DNA of 64,000 nucleotides from positions 211,151 through 275,150 of the forward strand of contig CACRXP010000314.1 in assembly GCA_902702965.1 (NCBI GenBank). Direction: 5' to 3'. Shown here one piece after another: positions 1 through 11,215 of the stretch. The position numbers and the translations under genes were made by a program. A model generated the notes under the pieces. That model had not been told where the DNA came from. It searched no databases and saw nothing but the letters and a program-made list of their open reading frames with translations. The DNA comes from Spirometra erinaceieuropaei (taxonomy: Eukaryota > Platyhelminthes > Cestoda > Diphyllobothriidea > Diphyllobothriidae). The stretch's first letter is position 1. Each line of letters starts with the position of its first letter.

Positions 1-125
1 CTTTACCTCTATCTGCGAATGTCTCTGATGATGGGCTCGAGTGAGAACCCGAAACGTCAGGCCAATAAACTTCTTGTCCCAGTGATCGCATCTTCATCTT
101 CTGAACTGCTACCTGGGACTCGCCT
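1..125 (+). mobile_element. Penelope-like element 3' end (P1)
   Basis: The first ~120 bases match the terminal module seen in other PLE copies of this window (for example the minus-strand copy near 50.4 kb). The module is a hammerhead core, then AATAAA at 64-69, then a shared tail reading roughly CTTGTCCCAGTGATCGC. The element enters from outside the window, so its coding part is not visible. The assignment rests on the tail being shared with copies that do carry GIY-YIG coding sequence. Confidence 0.75.
21..62 (+). ncRNA. Hammerhead ribozyme (PLE type)
   Basis: All core elements are present: CTGATGA at 25-31, GAAA at 51-54 and the cleavage triplet GTC at 56-58. Stem I pairs GTCT (21-24) with AGGC (59-62), with one U.G wobble. 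Stem II is GGG/CCC plus CTC/GAG closed by a GAGT loop, with an AA bulge. Stem III is the self-complementary ACGT, so efficient cleavage probably needs two ribozymes pairing across it, as described for PLE hammerheads. Predicted cleavage is after C58. Confidence 0.85.
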
Positions 126-850
126 GTTCGCTTCTATCAGCAGACGCAGTTTTGTCCTTTATTGAGTTATTAAAAAAGGGTTCAGACCGATCATCCCTGT
201 CAGTGGATGTGCCCTCATGACCCGGTCGTCGCTATGCTTTCGGTCCAGCCTGCTAGCTTTATACAATGATTACGGCAAATTGACATTTTGGATGGCTGAT
301 TCGCAGTGGAAAGCCAACTGTTCGTCCAACGCTACCTTCAAGCTTGTCTCGCCGAAGAACTACGTCACATCTCACTCCCTTTGCGGGCGATTCCCCCTCC
401 CTCAATGAGGTACATCTTCCGGAAGCCATTTCGAAATCCACACTGATCGATAGGTTATTGTTCATCAATACGCTCCGGGCGGCCTTCACTCAGAGATGGA
501 TTTGTTCTTAACACTTATTCCTCCGCCCCGGCGCGAGGAAGCCAATGCACATGACAGGAAGGGATCACAATCTTGGGCGCCAACTAACTGGCTCCTGATC
601 GGTAATGTTTTTGACGAAATTAGCCTCAAATTTCACATATTCATGCCCGGCAAATTACCGGAATGCTGACGCAAGAGGGCAGTCTCTGATTACGCAAAAA
701 TTAGTCCGCTGATTACAAAGCTTAATCGCGAGTCTGGAACTTCAGCCTCATACCTGCTCTCACTCCATGGTTTAATCGTCTTACTATCCTCTCAAAGACA
801 AATGACAGAAGATGCGTTGTAAGTTACGAACAGGGCCGTACAGGATAGTG
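126..850. other. No recognisable feature
   Basis: Short open frames only, with no family motif, tRNA-like box or shared repeat noticed. Confidence 0.5.
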
Positions 851-1358
851 GAGGGACGCTCACCGATCGACCTTTGACGGAACTCGCTCGTCCTGTTGTG
901 CCTTAGAGCCCTCTCTCGAGCCCAACTAGCAGCTGCACAGCGGCGCATGATATAGGCAGAATGGTATTACCGACAAAGACAAGGGAGACTAGAATGGCCA
1001 TTTCTGGCTTATTAGCCGTCGTCAGCCAGTTATACCCAACCCCGAAGTGTGAAACACCCGAGGCTCGAACTCGCGACCTGTGAGTTAGAAGTCCAAAGCC
1101 TCTAACCACTGAGCCATGGTTTGGTTGTCCTGTCGAGATCGAGCCCCAGGTGTTCTACACCTCGGGATTGTGTATGACTGGCTGACGACGGCTTATAAGC
1201 CAGAAATGGCCATTTCAGTCTCCATTGGCTTTGTCGATAATACCATTCTGCTTATATCATACATCGCTGTGCAGCTGCTAGTTGGGCTCGAGAGAGGGCT
1301 CTAAGGCACAACGGGACGAGCGAGTTCCGTCAAAGGCCGATCGGTGAGCGTCCCCCTA
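851..1358. repeat. SINE-1 head-to-head inverted pair
   Basis: Two copies of the same short repeat face each other, at 851-1112 (minus) and about 1113-1358 (plus). Each has a tRNA-like head, then a conserved body containing GGCTGACGACGGC and AGCCAGAAATGGCC, then a tail with GGGCTCGAGAGAGGGC and GATCGGTGAGCG. In better copies the head reads like a tRNA-Arg(UCU) anticodon arm (TTGGACTTCTAA) followed by a box B, GAGTTCGAGCC. The plus arm has lost most of its head. The arms are alike along about 240 bp, so the region could fold into a long hairpin. Short open frames on the two arms are homologous only because the repeats are. Confidence 0.8.
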
Positions 1359-2939
1359 CCATCGTACATGATATTGCAAAAGTAGGTAAAAGCGTTCTAG
1401 CCTTCGAACTCACCGCTAAAACGCGGCTTGGTTTAAAATGAGCTACTGCCTAATCCCTCATGCGTGTTTGCAAACTTACGAGTAAAAAGAGGAAGACTTT
1501 TGCCAATTTTATGCCTTGTTTCCAAATGAGCTGCCAGACAACCAGATTCGCATCAGGCCTAACCGACACTTGTGCACGCATGACGTATCTTTTTAAACCG
1601 ATCATTTGGTTGTGCGCCAAAAACTACCGTCCCCTCCTCTTCTGAAATCTCTGAAGCTGATTTTGGAAATCCTTCAAAAAGCACATTGATTTAAATCCCC
1701 CAAAGCCAGCAGGAGTTCCGTAAAATTTTCCAACAACTTGAAAAGCCGTTTGGTGGAAATAAGGGCGCTCTTGTTTGATCAAGACCGCTTGATAATAGGT
1801 TTCATTTTTAACTTTACACTCGCATTCAGCGGATTTGCTTTATTTACATCGCAAGTTTATGCATACAGTTATTGCTCCGGTATCATTGGGATTTTCGGAA
1901 GGAAGACGAACTTTATCGATTAAAATAAATGGAAATCGCATTAAGGATACTTCTTTCAGTAAGTGGAGAAACGCAAAACGCTAGGCATTCGGTAAACCCT
2001 TTCCTCGTAAACCACTCAGGCTATTTTTATTCCAGTCACGATTAGCAGCTGTGATGTAATTTAACATTTTGTAACAAAAATAGTCTGGTATTTTTCTATA
2101 TTTTTCACAGACAGTGTATCCTTTGGGATCCGTGAGTACCCAACCCGTGATTGCATGCTTCCATGGTATCCAGATGTCAAGATAGCATCTACAGTGATTA
2201 GCTGGTAGGTAGCGCCGGAGGCAAAGAGATCCAGCGCTCTCCCACGAGCGGGGTGCAGCCGTTACTTGTGCGTCAATTTGGCAGGTCAGACTTGCGATAC
2301 ACTCACCTCACTCGCTCTCGCGATGCCGGACGTGTTTAATTTTCCGTAGGAAGCCAAGACAACCAGAGGTGGACCCGGGTTCAGTGACTGACAAAACTAA
2401 ACAGTTTGTCTATGCGTGCCATGCATCACATTGTCCTTAATTCCCCAAGTACCGGAGTTCGTTCATAGGCGTTTTGGATCTCACGAATGTAGAAGTTCAC
2501 CAGAGACCCTAGGAAGAAGCAACCGTTGCAGTCTGATCCTCCCCCCTTCGGTCCTGAATAGGAGCGGACCACCGAAGGAAATTGCGGCCAGTAAAATTGC
2601 TCAGGCACAAGAATAAAATTGGAATTGCTAGCTTAATTACTGTTTTCGTCCAGTGGTGATGATCTGATACAGGTCAGTACACCCAACATCCTAAGCCCAA
2701 GTCAGTCGGTCATCGAGCGAAGCTCGCCCATTCCACTGTCAATCTCATGTAGAGTAAGATAAGGCGCAATAAATCGTACAAGAGTGACGTGTACAGAATC
2801 GGATATTTCCGGTTTGCCTTGGACTGGCTGATATCAGTGACATTGGAGCATCTGTGATTATATATATATTGAGTTCCAACCTGAATACGTGCATCTGTGG
2901 AGGCACCACTCAGGTTGCCGAAAAGGCTCGATTTAATGA
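1359..2939. other. No recognisable feature
   Basis: AT-rich to mixed sequence with many stops. No coding motif and no family shared with other parts of the window was recognised. Confidence 0.5.
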
Positions 2940-3520
2940 AGGTACAACAGCTGGGGCAAGGAGGTTATTGGCCCGAAGTTTCGGAGATCCCATCATCAGT
3001 GACAGTCTCAGACAAGGATGACGAGGCATAAAAAGGTCAGTATTTATAGGATGTAGTTATCAGGCAATCACATGCCCACATTAATTAACAACACTGCGTC
3101 CATTGTTGAGGGTCGTCCTTGACTCGATAACTGTCTTTCGGTCCGTATCCAAGTCGTTACTGGCCACGATTTTATCACCGTTATCGATTATTTACGTGAC
3201 AACCACTCCAGAGTTTGGTGCGCGTCGTCGGAACTGTTGGTCGTCCGCACCCTCCTTGTGAGACAAATAATTTTGCCCAGGCAAACTCGCAGCACAGAAT
3301 ATGGAGGCGGAGAGCCATTAGGTTTGTTTATTGAATTCGGGCCGGGGAACCATGACTTCAGCAGATTGCATCTCACGCGGTATCACCTCTCATGAGACTT
3401 GTCGTCTTGTTAAAGTTGTAAGTGTGACCGGGTCCTGCGGAATAGGTCGTGAGTTGGGAGTTAGCGCCATTCCTCCTCACCGCCGCTGCATGATCGGTCA
3501 TTCAGCATCTTCCATGTAGT
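2940..3520 (-). pseudogene. PLE GIY-YIG C-terminal half and 3' end (P2, part 1)
   Basis: On the minus strand the translation SWFPGPNSINKPNG, PPYSVLR (about 3270-3370) matches SWFTGPQSINKCNE, LPYSVLK of the well-preserved GIY-YIG frame near 50.5-51.3 kb. Further upstream on the minus strand the DNA still aligns to the YIG part of that domain but carries several stops and frameshifts. Downstream on the minus strand lie a TATA-like box at 3041-3048 and a decayed hammerhead at 2972-3001. The hammerhead keeps CTGATGA, but the GTC is changed to TTC and stem I is lost. This is a dead copy. It is separated from its N-terminal part by the LTIR element beginning at 3521. Confidence 0.75.
3041..3048 (-). 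promoter_or_regulatory. TATA-like box of PLE terminal module
   Basis: The minus strand reads CCTATAAATACTG, a 13-mer repeated at other PLE ends in this window, 40 bp upstream of the decayed hammerhead. Confidence 0.45.
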
Positions 3521-4758
3521 TACAGTAAGTGGGCTAACTCATGAAATGTCAACAGAAATCCCGAAATTTGTTTCCGTTTCAAAAGATTAATTAAGCGGGG
3601 TTGTAAAATCAACTATCGTGCAGCATAATTCTATAATAATTCAGTTACCCCAGGACGTATGCTTTCGAACAAACTTCTTTCCGGCTGCATCCAAAAAACT
3701 ATGCTCCGCAAAAAAATGACTACTTAAGTAACATGCATTTTTTCATTAATTTTCGATGCCCTTAAAGATACAGTTATATTTCATGGAAAACATGCATAAC
3801 AATATTCATTCTTTTGCTCAGTTGGTAGATAATTATGTCTTCTTCCAATTTTACACTCGGAGGAAGAGTACCTCTTGGGTTCAGATTACAACAGCAAGGC
3901 GTCTCACACGTCAGTCAGACCCGAAGTGTTCACCTTCCTCGCATTTTTCACCTTATTTAAATTAGGTTTCCACTTTATCTGAATCGTCAATTCCAGGCAT
4001 TCCCTATAAGCGACATTTACGCCTCAACTCATTTGCCCCACCCGTATAGCCCCTATTACCATCGGTCCCGTAAGTCAGGTAGCTGGGAGTTTTCGGTACC
4101 GGGAGGGCTACCAACTACCATCTAACCCTTTTACATTTCCCAAATAATTTTAAACCCGACCTGCCGTTACACTTGTATTCAGGGTTCCCTAACCACAAGC
4201 CGTATAATTTCGGCGTACGGAAATCCACACATTTATCTACCGTATTAAGAGGAAACCATGTGGGATTCACAAAACGAAGCACTGGACTTGAGCCACATTG
4301 TTAACTTTACAAGCCACGCTGGTGAGTGCAGAGGCATTACGTATTATGGAGGGCTATTTCCCGGTATTAAAAAATCTCACAACTGTAAACGTTTTAAAAT
4401 CGAATTAAACCCTTCCTTCGAGTGTAAAATTGAACAATGACGTAATTTTCTACTAAATGAGCAAAAGAATGAATATTTCTACCCATGTTTTCCATGAAAT
4501 CTAATTGAATCTTAAAGAACATAGAAAATCAATGTGAAAAATTCATGCTACTTGGGTAGTCACTTTTTTCGGCGTATGGTTTTTTGGATGCAGCCGGAAC
4601 GAATTTTGTTCGAAAGCAGACGTCCTGGGGTAACTGAATTATTATAGAATTATGCTGCATGATGATTGGTTTTGCGACCCCGCTTAATTAATCTTTTCGA
4701 AACATAAACGCATTTCGGAATTTGTGTTGACATTTCATGAGTTAGCCCACCTACTGTA
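3521..4758. mobile_element. LTIR element, complete copy with TA duplication
   Basis: A non-coding element of about 1.24 kb with inverted arms of roughly 350 bp each. The left end reads TACAGTAAGTGGGCTAAC and the right end is its near complement, GTTAGCCCACCTACTGTA. TA flanks both sides. Removing the element and one TA joins the two halves of a PLE endonuclease in register (see P2 parts 1 and 2), which proves insertion at a TA. TA duplication and CAGT termini fit a non-autonomous Tc1/mariner-type DNA transposon. No transposase frame lies inside. Confidence 0.85.
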
Positions 4759-5115
4759 CTTTGTTCACAACTTCTCCAGATCTGGCAAATGACCCCAGAT
4801 GTCTCCAGCCGTAGCAGTGTGTCTTCCGACCTCATGCCCTTGCCCCTGATCGTTGCCCTGGGTTCGTGTCCATCCCCAACTCTGAGTGGCATTAGAATGC
4901 GGCTGTCGGCATCTGAGACGTTCTCCGTGTATGGGGCATTCGCCAAAATTTTGAGGCCGGTTGAATTTCGTCTCTCGCAGCGTCTACACATGCATCGGCT
5001 GGAGAAGTTGCGCGGATAGAAGTTAGTTCTAAGCAAACGTCGAACATATTGTGATTGGGCAATCTTGTCTTCCGGTTTGCTGCGATACGTCTCGACACGC
5101 CGTTATAGCCCTCTT
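4759..5115 (-). pseudogene. PLE GIY-YIG N-terminal half (P2, part 2)
   Basis: The minus-strand translation RLETSGVICQIWRSCEQS, at about 4760-4820, matches RLETSGVVYRIWCSCAQS at the start of the GIY-YIG domain of the copy near 51.0 kb. It stops at the TA where the LTIR element is inserted. The GIY motif is degraded (VIC for VVY). The upstream part has several indels. Confidence 0.7.
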
Positions 5116-5194
5116 ACGCAACTGCATTTGTGGCTGATTGAATGGTCTCTGTTAAAGCTCAGTACTTGCGACGTATTAGTCGGCGCATTTTATC

Positions 5195-5480
5195 TTAATG
5201 GAAGACATACTTAACGATGTCGATGAGCACCAAGTTCTTGATGGTTTCCCTTACCGACCGTCAGATTGGCCGATGACCGAATTTGTTGGCCATCGAATCC
5301 ATCAGCTGTTAACAGTTCTTTAAGTTAGCACTCGGAACTGTCTTTTCCGAGAAATTCTTGCCATTTTTGTCTCTCTGTGCCGTCTTCGGTGGCTTATCCG
5401 AAAGAAGGACTTCACTGTAGAATTTAATGGTCTTCCTGAATGAGGATCTGTGATCAGTATACCCTTCAGCAAATAAAACA
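5195..5480 (-). pseudogene. Tc1-like transposase fragment
   Basis: The minus strand encodes a broken relative of the transposase at 12.2-12.9 kb. Shared segments include YTDHRSSFRKTIKFYSE, LLSDKPPKTAQ and MANKFGHRPI. The first catalytic Asp region reads FYSEVLL, where the longer copy has FFDEVLF, so the Asp is lost. There is an in-frame stop after NLKNC and another near GHRPI. Neither end of the element is recognisable. Confidence 0.65.
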
Positions 5481-5689
5481 TCCTCTTCAAGCAGTTGCCT
5501 AATTAAATGTTATTATCGTCGTCATTGCATTGGGGGCCAACACGGGAGCTAAATCGGATTTTTGTAGATATTATTGGTAATGCTCTGGCTGAAAAAGTTT
5601 AGCAGTGAAGTGTAATGACACGCCCAGGTGCATGCTCACGCCGCGCAAGCTGGGATTCCAGCGGCCCTTTTTTTTCTTGGTGCTAAATC

Positions 5690-5885
5690 CTGACCAGTGT
5701 ACGCTGTGGACCAGGTGGTACAACTTGGCGTGGGTCTTCGCCGTGCCAGTCACCTGCGGCCTTCTTAACTCTGTCTTGACACTGGATCCAGGAGGAGGAG
5801 GAGGAGGAGGAGGAGGGGCGGAGGAGGACGCAGTAGATACAGCGCAAGTCTACTATCACTTTGAAATAACTCGCGTGTAATCTAC
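5690..5885 (-). repeat. Rep-C copy with (GGA)n expansion
   Basis: Shares the Rep-C core on the minus strand: a box like CTGGTCCACAG, a segment pairing with GGCACGGC, then GAGTCAAGAAG-like sequence and a CTACTGCGT-type segment. A (GGA)n microsatellite occupies about 5790-5820. Rep-C copies occur at nine other places in the window. No coding potential is shared between them. Confidence 0.55.
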
Positions 5886-6455
5886 CTTCCCTGCGCTTAC
5901 TCTGTTAGGGAGCACCAGTACACCTTGCGGGTATCGATTATTTCGCCGATGGCCTCCGAAAACCAATCAAAAATTCGCGAAGGCAATTATCGCACACCCA
6001 CACGCCGTACCATTCTCAATTTTCCCATGTCCTTTTCCCAGTGCGATTTTTAAGAGTCACTTCTAAGCTAACCTCCTCCGCCAGGAGGGGACTAAAGTTC
6101 TCGCTGTCCCAGTGATGAATGCGCTTCGATTTACAACTAACCCTGTCCTATTCTTTGTGCTCAAAGGATTTTATTCCCCCCTCCCACCCCACCCCTCTTC
6201 CCACCGTTTGATCGATGGAAATTCAAAAAGGTCCTACGTGAAGGTCACTCCCTTTGTTGCTTTTGCCTTCTCAAGCACACGTTAACTGCCATTTCAAAAG
6301 ATCAGGGAGATTCCGTCTTCAAACGGGGAAAGTGTTGGAAACGGCGGCTAGGCTGTATCAACTGTCCCAGTCTCCGCCAGCCTAATTTTTTACAAAAAAG
6401 TGTACAGGCTTTTTTATAGTACTTTTGTCCAAAGGTCGGAACAGAAATTACGAAT
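5886..6455. other. No recognisable feature
   Basis: Unique-looking sequence with a C-rich tract near 6175-6200. Nothing else was seen. Confidence 0.45.
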
Positions 6456-7391
6456 TACAGCAACTGGCCTTTCTCGTGAAACGTTAGCCGAGATTGTGAA
6501 ATGTTCCTCAGGTTGAAAAGAATTACTTAAGCGCAGTTGGAATATTGATTTTCCTGTGGTATGATCTCAAAATACTTCAGTTACGCCAGGATTCCAGCCT
6601 TTGAATGCACTCCATTTCGGCCGCCTACAAAAAGCACACTCGACCAAAGTAGCTACTCAAGTAGCAGGAATCGTTCAAGTTAAATTTCGATGCCCTTACA
6701 AATTTGGGTGTATTTTACAAAAAAGCATGCGCAAAAATTATTCTAATCATTTCGCAGATAAGTATGCTTTTCTTAAATATTGTACATGAGAAAATGTGCT
6801 GTCCGTTTTGAAGAAGTTTCAATTTTCGAACAATTTTTAAGTATGGTCTTTCAGTTATTTTCGCACTTGGGTTTACAATCCGCATGCAGCGCACTGTTCG
6901 TGTAAGGTGAATTATATACTTCTTTAGACTATTAAGGAGATGTCTTAGAGGTCTCATAAACTTTCAAGTGCGTGTGATGCAAGTTGTACACTTAATGAAC
7001 AGCATTAATAAACGTACAGACACGATTCTATATGGGTGAGTACTTATTGGTTCTAAAAAATCTTATAATTACAACTATAATTCAACTATCCTTTTTGCAT
7101 AGGACTTAATTTACTTCCAAATGAGTACAAAAAAATAAATATTTTGGTTAAGTCTCCTATGAAATGCATTTTAATTTGTAAGGGCAGCTAAGATCAAGTG
7201 GAAAAATTATACCATATAACCAGTCATTTTGCCAGATGCGGCTTTTGCAGACAGCCAGGAAAAAGCTCATTCCAAAGCCGGATTATGTTTTGCGATATGC
7301 CGCATTACAACCCCACTTAGGTAATTCTTTCTAACCGAAAAGGCACTTCAAAATTTCGGCTAACGCTCCATGAGATAGGCCAGCTGCTGTA
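6456..7391. mobile_element. LTIR element, complete diverged copy
   Basis: The left end TACAGCAACTGGCC and right end GGCCAGCTGCTGTA are inverted repeats of the LTIR type, with TA at both edges and a length of 936 bp. The inner part shares the LTIR features (AGCACACTCG-type segment, CTACTCAAGTAGC at about 6652) but is more diverged than the copy at 3521-4758. It has no transposase. Confidence 0.75.
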
Positions 7392-8639
7392 AGTGTATTG
7401 AAGCTTCAGCAAGTACACTTGGCGCAGTCAACCGCTTCAGCAGAGCGTGGCTAGCACGGAAATCGAATGGGCAGAAACCGTGAGCTCTCAGAAGGCATCG
7501 GGCTGGCCAGCCTCGAGATTTCGTGCCAGAGTGCCCTGCCAACTGAGGTATGGAAAACACACCAGTCTAGTGAGCGAGTAGGTTCATTATTCGTGTCAAA
7601 CAAAGTGGGGAATATGGAATATTCGCATAGATGGTGAGTGTCCCCTCCTCCGTTCACTCGGCAGAACGACAGGGACGAAATCTAGAGGTTGCCAGTTCAC
7701 TGACGTCGAAGAATATAATGTTTTAGTCAATTTCCATGCGCTGTCGTAGGCACCGTCTGAATATCTTACACATTAATTAAAAAGGGATCCTTGGTAAAAT
7801 TGTGCAGCTTAATTCACCATTCAATATCGCAAAAGTTAACAGTCTTGGTGGAATTTGCCTTTACGATGAAAAGGACGAGGTCTGAGAACAGCCAGTGCTC
7901 TAATCATCTTAGTTACAGCTGTCCGGACCAAGTGCTTGGAATTCTTAAAATTTGGCCGAAGTTACCCGCCCAACGTGTGAAATCCCAAATCTGATACAGC
8001 AGGCTGAGTGCCGATGCAGGATTTCCTGATTAAAGGAGCTGGGAAATCAAGTGGTGATTGCTAGATTGATTGCATAAGAAAACTGACCCGCGCAGTCAGC
8101 TTGCTGTTTCACAATTAGTGGATTCCATACGCTGTCGTAGATTTGTGGCAGTCAAGTATGTGAGATCAACTTAATCCACGCACAATAAGTTCGTTTCGTC
8201 CACTTTCCGCAGTCAGGGGGCTGTGTGGAATAGTTCATTCTCTACACAGGGCAAGTTGCCGTAAGTTAGATGTTTGCTTGTGACAGAGATAAGCGTCCGT
8301 TCACGGAGAACGCCAGTCGCGGTGTGTGTAGTTTACGCGGGAGTGAATGTCTGTGTCAGTGGGTGGGGGTGACTGGCTGAGTGCTGTTCATGGAATTGAA
8401 CGGATTAGGGGGACGCATAATCACAGGGGCTCATGGGTATCAAGCCCGGTCGCCCGATGCGCGTGGGGTGATAATAGTTTGTGAGGGCAGCCGGGAGTCA
8501 CTGCAGCTAGACAGGATGGACCCCAGTTCTAGCCGGTGGAGGTGGCCGTATTTCAATGGCTTGCCAATGGTTGTCGCGACCATTGGCCGACAAGACGGAG
8601 ACGGAGAAAAGGGAAACTGGAGCGGTTGCTACAGACTGA
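7392..8639. other. Mostly unassigned; short SINE-2-associated segment
   Basis: At 7920-8110 the sequence resembles the GGGCGGGTAA / TTACCCGCCC segments that accompany SINE-2 copies near 29 kb. The rest is unassigned. Confidence 0.4.
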
Positions 8640-9240
8640 GCGGCTAATTTGACCCAACTGTGATGAAACTCATGGATATCTGTTGGGGCTATACTCATTC
8701 CTTGCTTTTGCTCCTCGGGGTTCGAACCCCACCGAGGCTGCTGAGATTTCATAATTGGGCGAGAGTGAGACTTGCGACATTGACTGCAGTTGAGTCAAGT
8801 TGCTCGCCGAGAACATCGCAACGCACGGAACCCACATAATCTAATTCAATTAACCTAGAATTCCCTACGGCTTACTGTGGAGGTCTGGTAGCTCAGGTGG
8901 TTAGGCATTAACCTTGCCCAAACCTCGCTCATCCTGTGGTGGATTCAAATCCCCGAGTGCGCCGGGTTTTTTTATTGTTCGGTGGTTATTTAACTTCGCT
9001 GAAATTTTACGAAAACCCCTTAATTTAAAATAGCCTATAACCGTTTGGGGATTCACAAGCTGATTAGTTGGGGGAGCACGTTTAGGCGGTTCCTCTATCG
9101 TTGCATCATTTGTTGATTTCAAATTTCGTAGTTTCTTAAGCAGCTAACGTGGCCTAAATGTGGAAAAACTCGTGCCCGTAGCTCGGAGGGTTAGAGTATG
9201 CACCGTACTCAATACCTGCAATTGCCAGGGCTGCTGCGTT
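8640..9240. repeat. SINE-2 tRNA-like repeat cluster
   Basis: Three tRNA-like pieces are present. At about 8700-8750 there is a box B (GGTTCGAACCCC) followed by ACCGAGGC. At 8885-8975 there is a box A-like GGTAGCTCAGGTGG with box B GGATTCAAATCCC. At 9175-9200 there is a box A-like CGTAGCTCGGAGGG without a good box B. Acceptor ends do not pair well and the spacing is too long for a functional tRNA. The 8700 piece is preceded by a GACCCAACTGTGA tail that also flanks copies at 28.8-29.4 kb. Confidence 0.55.
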
Positions 9241-9789
9241 ACTCACTATTACACACTCATAAGCTTTCTTATTCACTGCAGTGTGTATTCTGACTGCTTT
9301 AAGTCTTAAATCCAAGAAGAAGTTCAGCAGCGAGTATCTCATTGCCTAATACAGTCAACATGCTAACAATCTGATTTACGAGGCTTCGACCGAAAGCCGG
9401 GAGTTTAGTCTCATTTGAGTCAATTCACTTGTCAAACCTATTGCAGTTTATAGAATCCATTAACTTCGATACAGTACAGTAACTATTTAAGCAAGATTTC
9501 CTGAATAGTCAGTCTAGACTTTATCAGCCTCACTTAAAAATAGATCATTTGCGCCAACTGGATTGCACAAATCAGTCAAAACACTTGGAAAATGGGACAT
9601 CGTAAACTTCATGCCTCAATCCTGAGCCGGTCGCGGTGGCTTGAGAACACATGCTCTGGATGCGCTAAACTAACCCAGGGGTTAGATCGTAATCCCGCGG
9701 GTGTTCTCGGAAATACGCAACAACAACGAATGCCAACACGGGTTCACTCCGCGTTAGTTGGGATCCGTGCCGTCACCCTATTATATTGT
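9241..9789. other. No recognisable feature
   Basis: No shared repeat or motif was noticed. Confidence 0.4.
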
Positions 9790-10080
9790 GGTAAAAATCC
9801 TAGTCAACATTTATTGTGGACCCAAGGGGTATGATGGTACGCATGGGTGTCGGCTTTCGTCGTGACAACTACCTGCGTCCTCTTCCGCCTCCGGTCTTCT
9901 TGGATCTGTCTTGACACCGGATCCAGGTGGAAAAGTCGGAATGAGTCCAGTAGACGGAGTGCAAGTCACCGCCCCTGCTCTCACCCTTGCTGCGGAACAC
10001 ACGGTAGTCATCGTCAGTCTCGACGGTCGAACTGTCGAGGTGTCTTTCGGGTTGAAAGCTCGGGGACCTTAACTAACGCT
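9790..10080 (-). repeat. Rep-C copy
   Basis: Minus-strand Rep-C. It contains the segments complementary to GAAGACCGGAGGCGG and the terminal GACGGTCGAACTGTCGAG, which is itself partly palindromic and recurs in the copies near 27.8 and 51.85 kb. Confidence 0.6.
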
Positions 10081-10114
10081 TTGTTCTTGATAGCTCACCA
10101 CGAGGAATAATGGA

Positions 10115-11089
10115 TAGAGTAGGTATGAAGTGTCAACCGAAATTCCGAAATGTGTTTTCGTTTCGAAAGGATTGATTAAGTAGGGTCGTAAGACTAGCCA
10201 GTCTGCAACATAATTCTATAATATTTCATTTACCTCAGGATACCGGCTTTCGAATGAACTTTTTTCCGACTGTATGCAAAAAAATACACCATGTAGAAAA
10301 TGACTACTTAAGTAGCATGAAATCTTCTCATTCATTTTCGATGCCCCTAAAAGTTTAATTATTTTTAATAAAAAAAACGTGAATAAGAATATTCATTCCT
10401 TCGCTCAGTCTGTAGACAATTACGTCTTCTTTTAATTTCATACTCGATAGAGGGACATAATTCGGTTTTGAAAATTTTCGAATTGTGGGAATTTTAAATA
10501 CCTTGAAATGGCCGTTCATAAATCGTCATGTCTCTGCATTTACCAATGTGGCTTGTAAAGTTAACAATATGCATCCAATCCACGGCTAAATTTCATGAAA
10601 CCTAGTTAGTCCCCCTTTATGTGTGGTTTTCCGTACGCGGAAAATATGCGACTTGTAGTTCGGAAACCCTGAATTCAGGTGCAAAGGTAGAGCGGGTTCA
10701 AAATTAGTCGAGGATTTGAAAAGTTTTTGAAAGCAGAATTACACCCTTCCTTCGAGTAAGAGTTTTGAAGAAAACGTAATTTTCTACCGAATGAGCTAAA
10801 GAATGTATATTTTATATATTTTTCCATGAAAAATAAATGAACATTTAGGGGCATTTAAAATAAATGAGAAAAATGCATGCTGCTTAGATAGTCATTCCTT
10901 ACAGAGTGTTGTTTTTGCATTCAGCCGGAAGGAAGTTCATTCGAAAGCCGGCATCCTGATGTAACTGAAATATTATAAAATTATGTTACAGACTGACTAG
11001 TTTTACAACCCTATTTCATTAATCTTTTCGAAACGGAAACGCATTTCGGAATTTCGGTTGACATTTTATGAGTGAGCCCATTTACTGTA
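10115..11089. mobile_element. LTIR element, near-complete copy
   Basis: 975 bp with TA at both edges. The left end TAGAGTAGG has lost about 10 bases relative to the canonical TACAGTAGGTGGGCTAAC. The right end is GAGCCCATTTACTGTA. The palindrome CTACTTAAGTAG is intact at 10304-10315 in the left arm. It is non-coding, and its arms match those of the copies at 3521-4758 and 41577-42438. Confidence 0.8.
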
Positions 11090-11139
11090 CGTACAGCGCG
11101 AAATCCCCTGCAGCTAAAGATAGTCAAACTGCCAATAGA

Positions 11140-11215
11140 AGCGAAGAGATTAGCAGGAAGTCGAAATGTTGGCGAATAAAGCTCTTGTCCTAGCGACCGT
11201 TCCTCCTTCTTCACG
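11140..11215 (+). mobile_element. PLE 3' tail scrap (P3)
   Basis: Holds GCGAATAAAGCTCTTGTCC, matching the sequence just after the hammerhead in other PLE copies. Only a damaged trace (AAATGTTGG for GAAACGTCAGG) remains of the ribozyme. Confidence 0.55.

Noticed and set aside
903..1304. Two homologous short proteins on opposite strands
   Set aside because: They are the two arms of a SINE-1 inverted pair. The similarity comes from the repeat, not from coding.
8881..8975. A functional tRNA gene
   Set aside because: Box A and box B are present, but the acceptor ends do not pair, no proper anticodon arm can be drawn, and related copies show it is a dispersed repeat.
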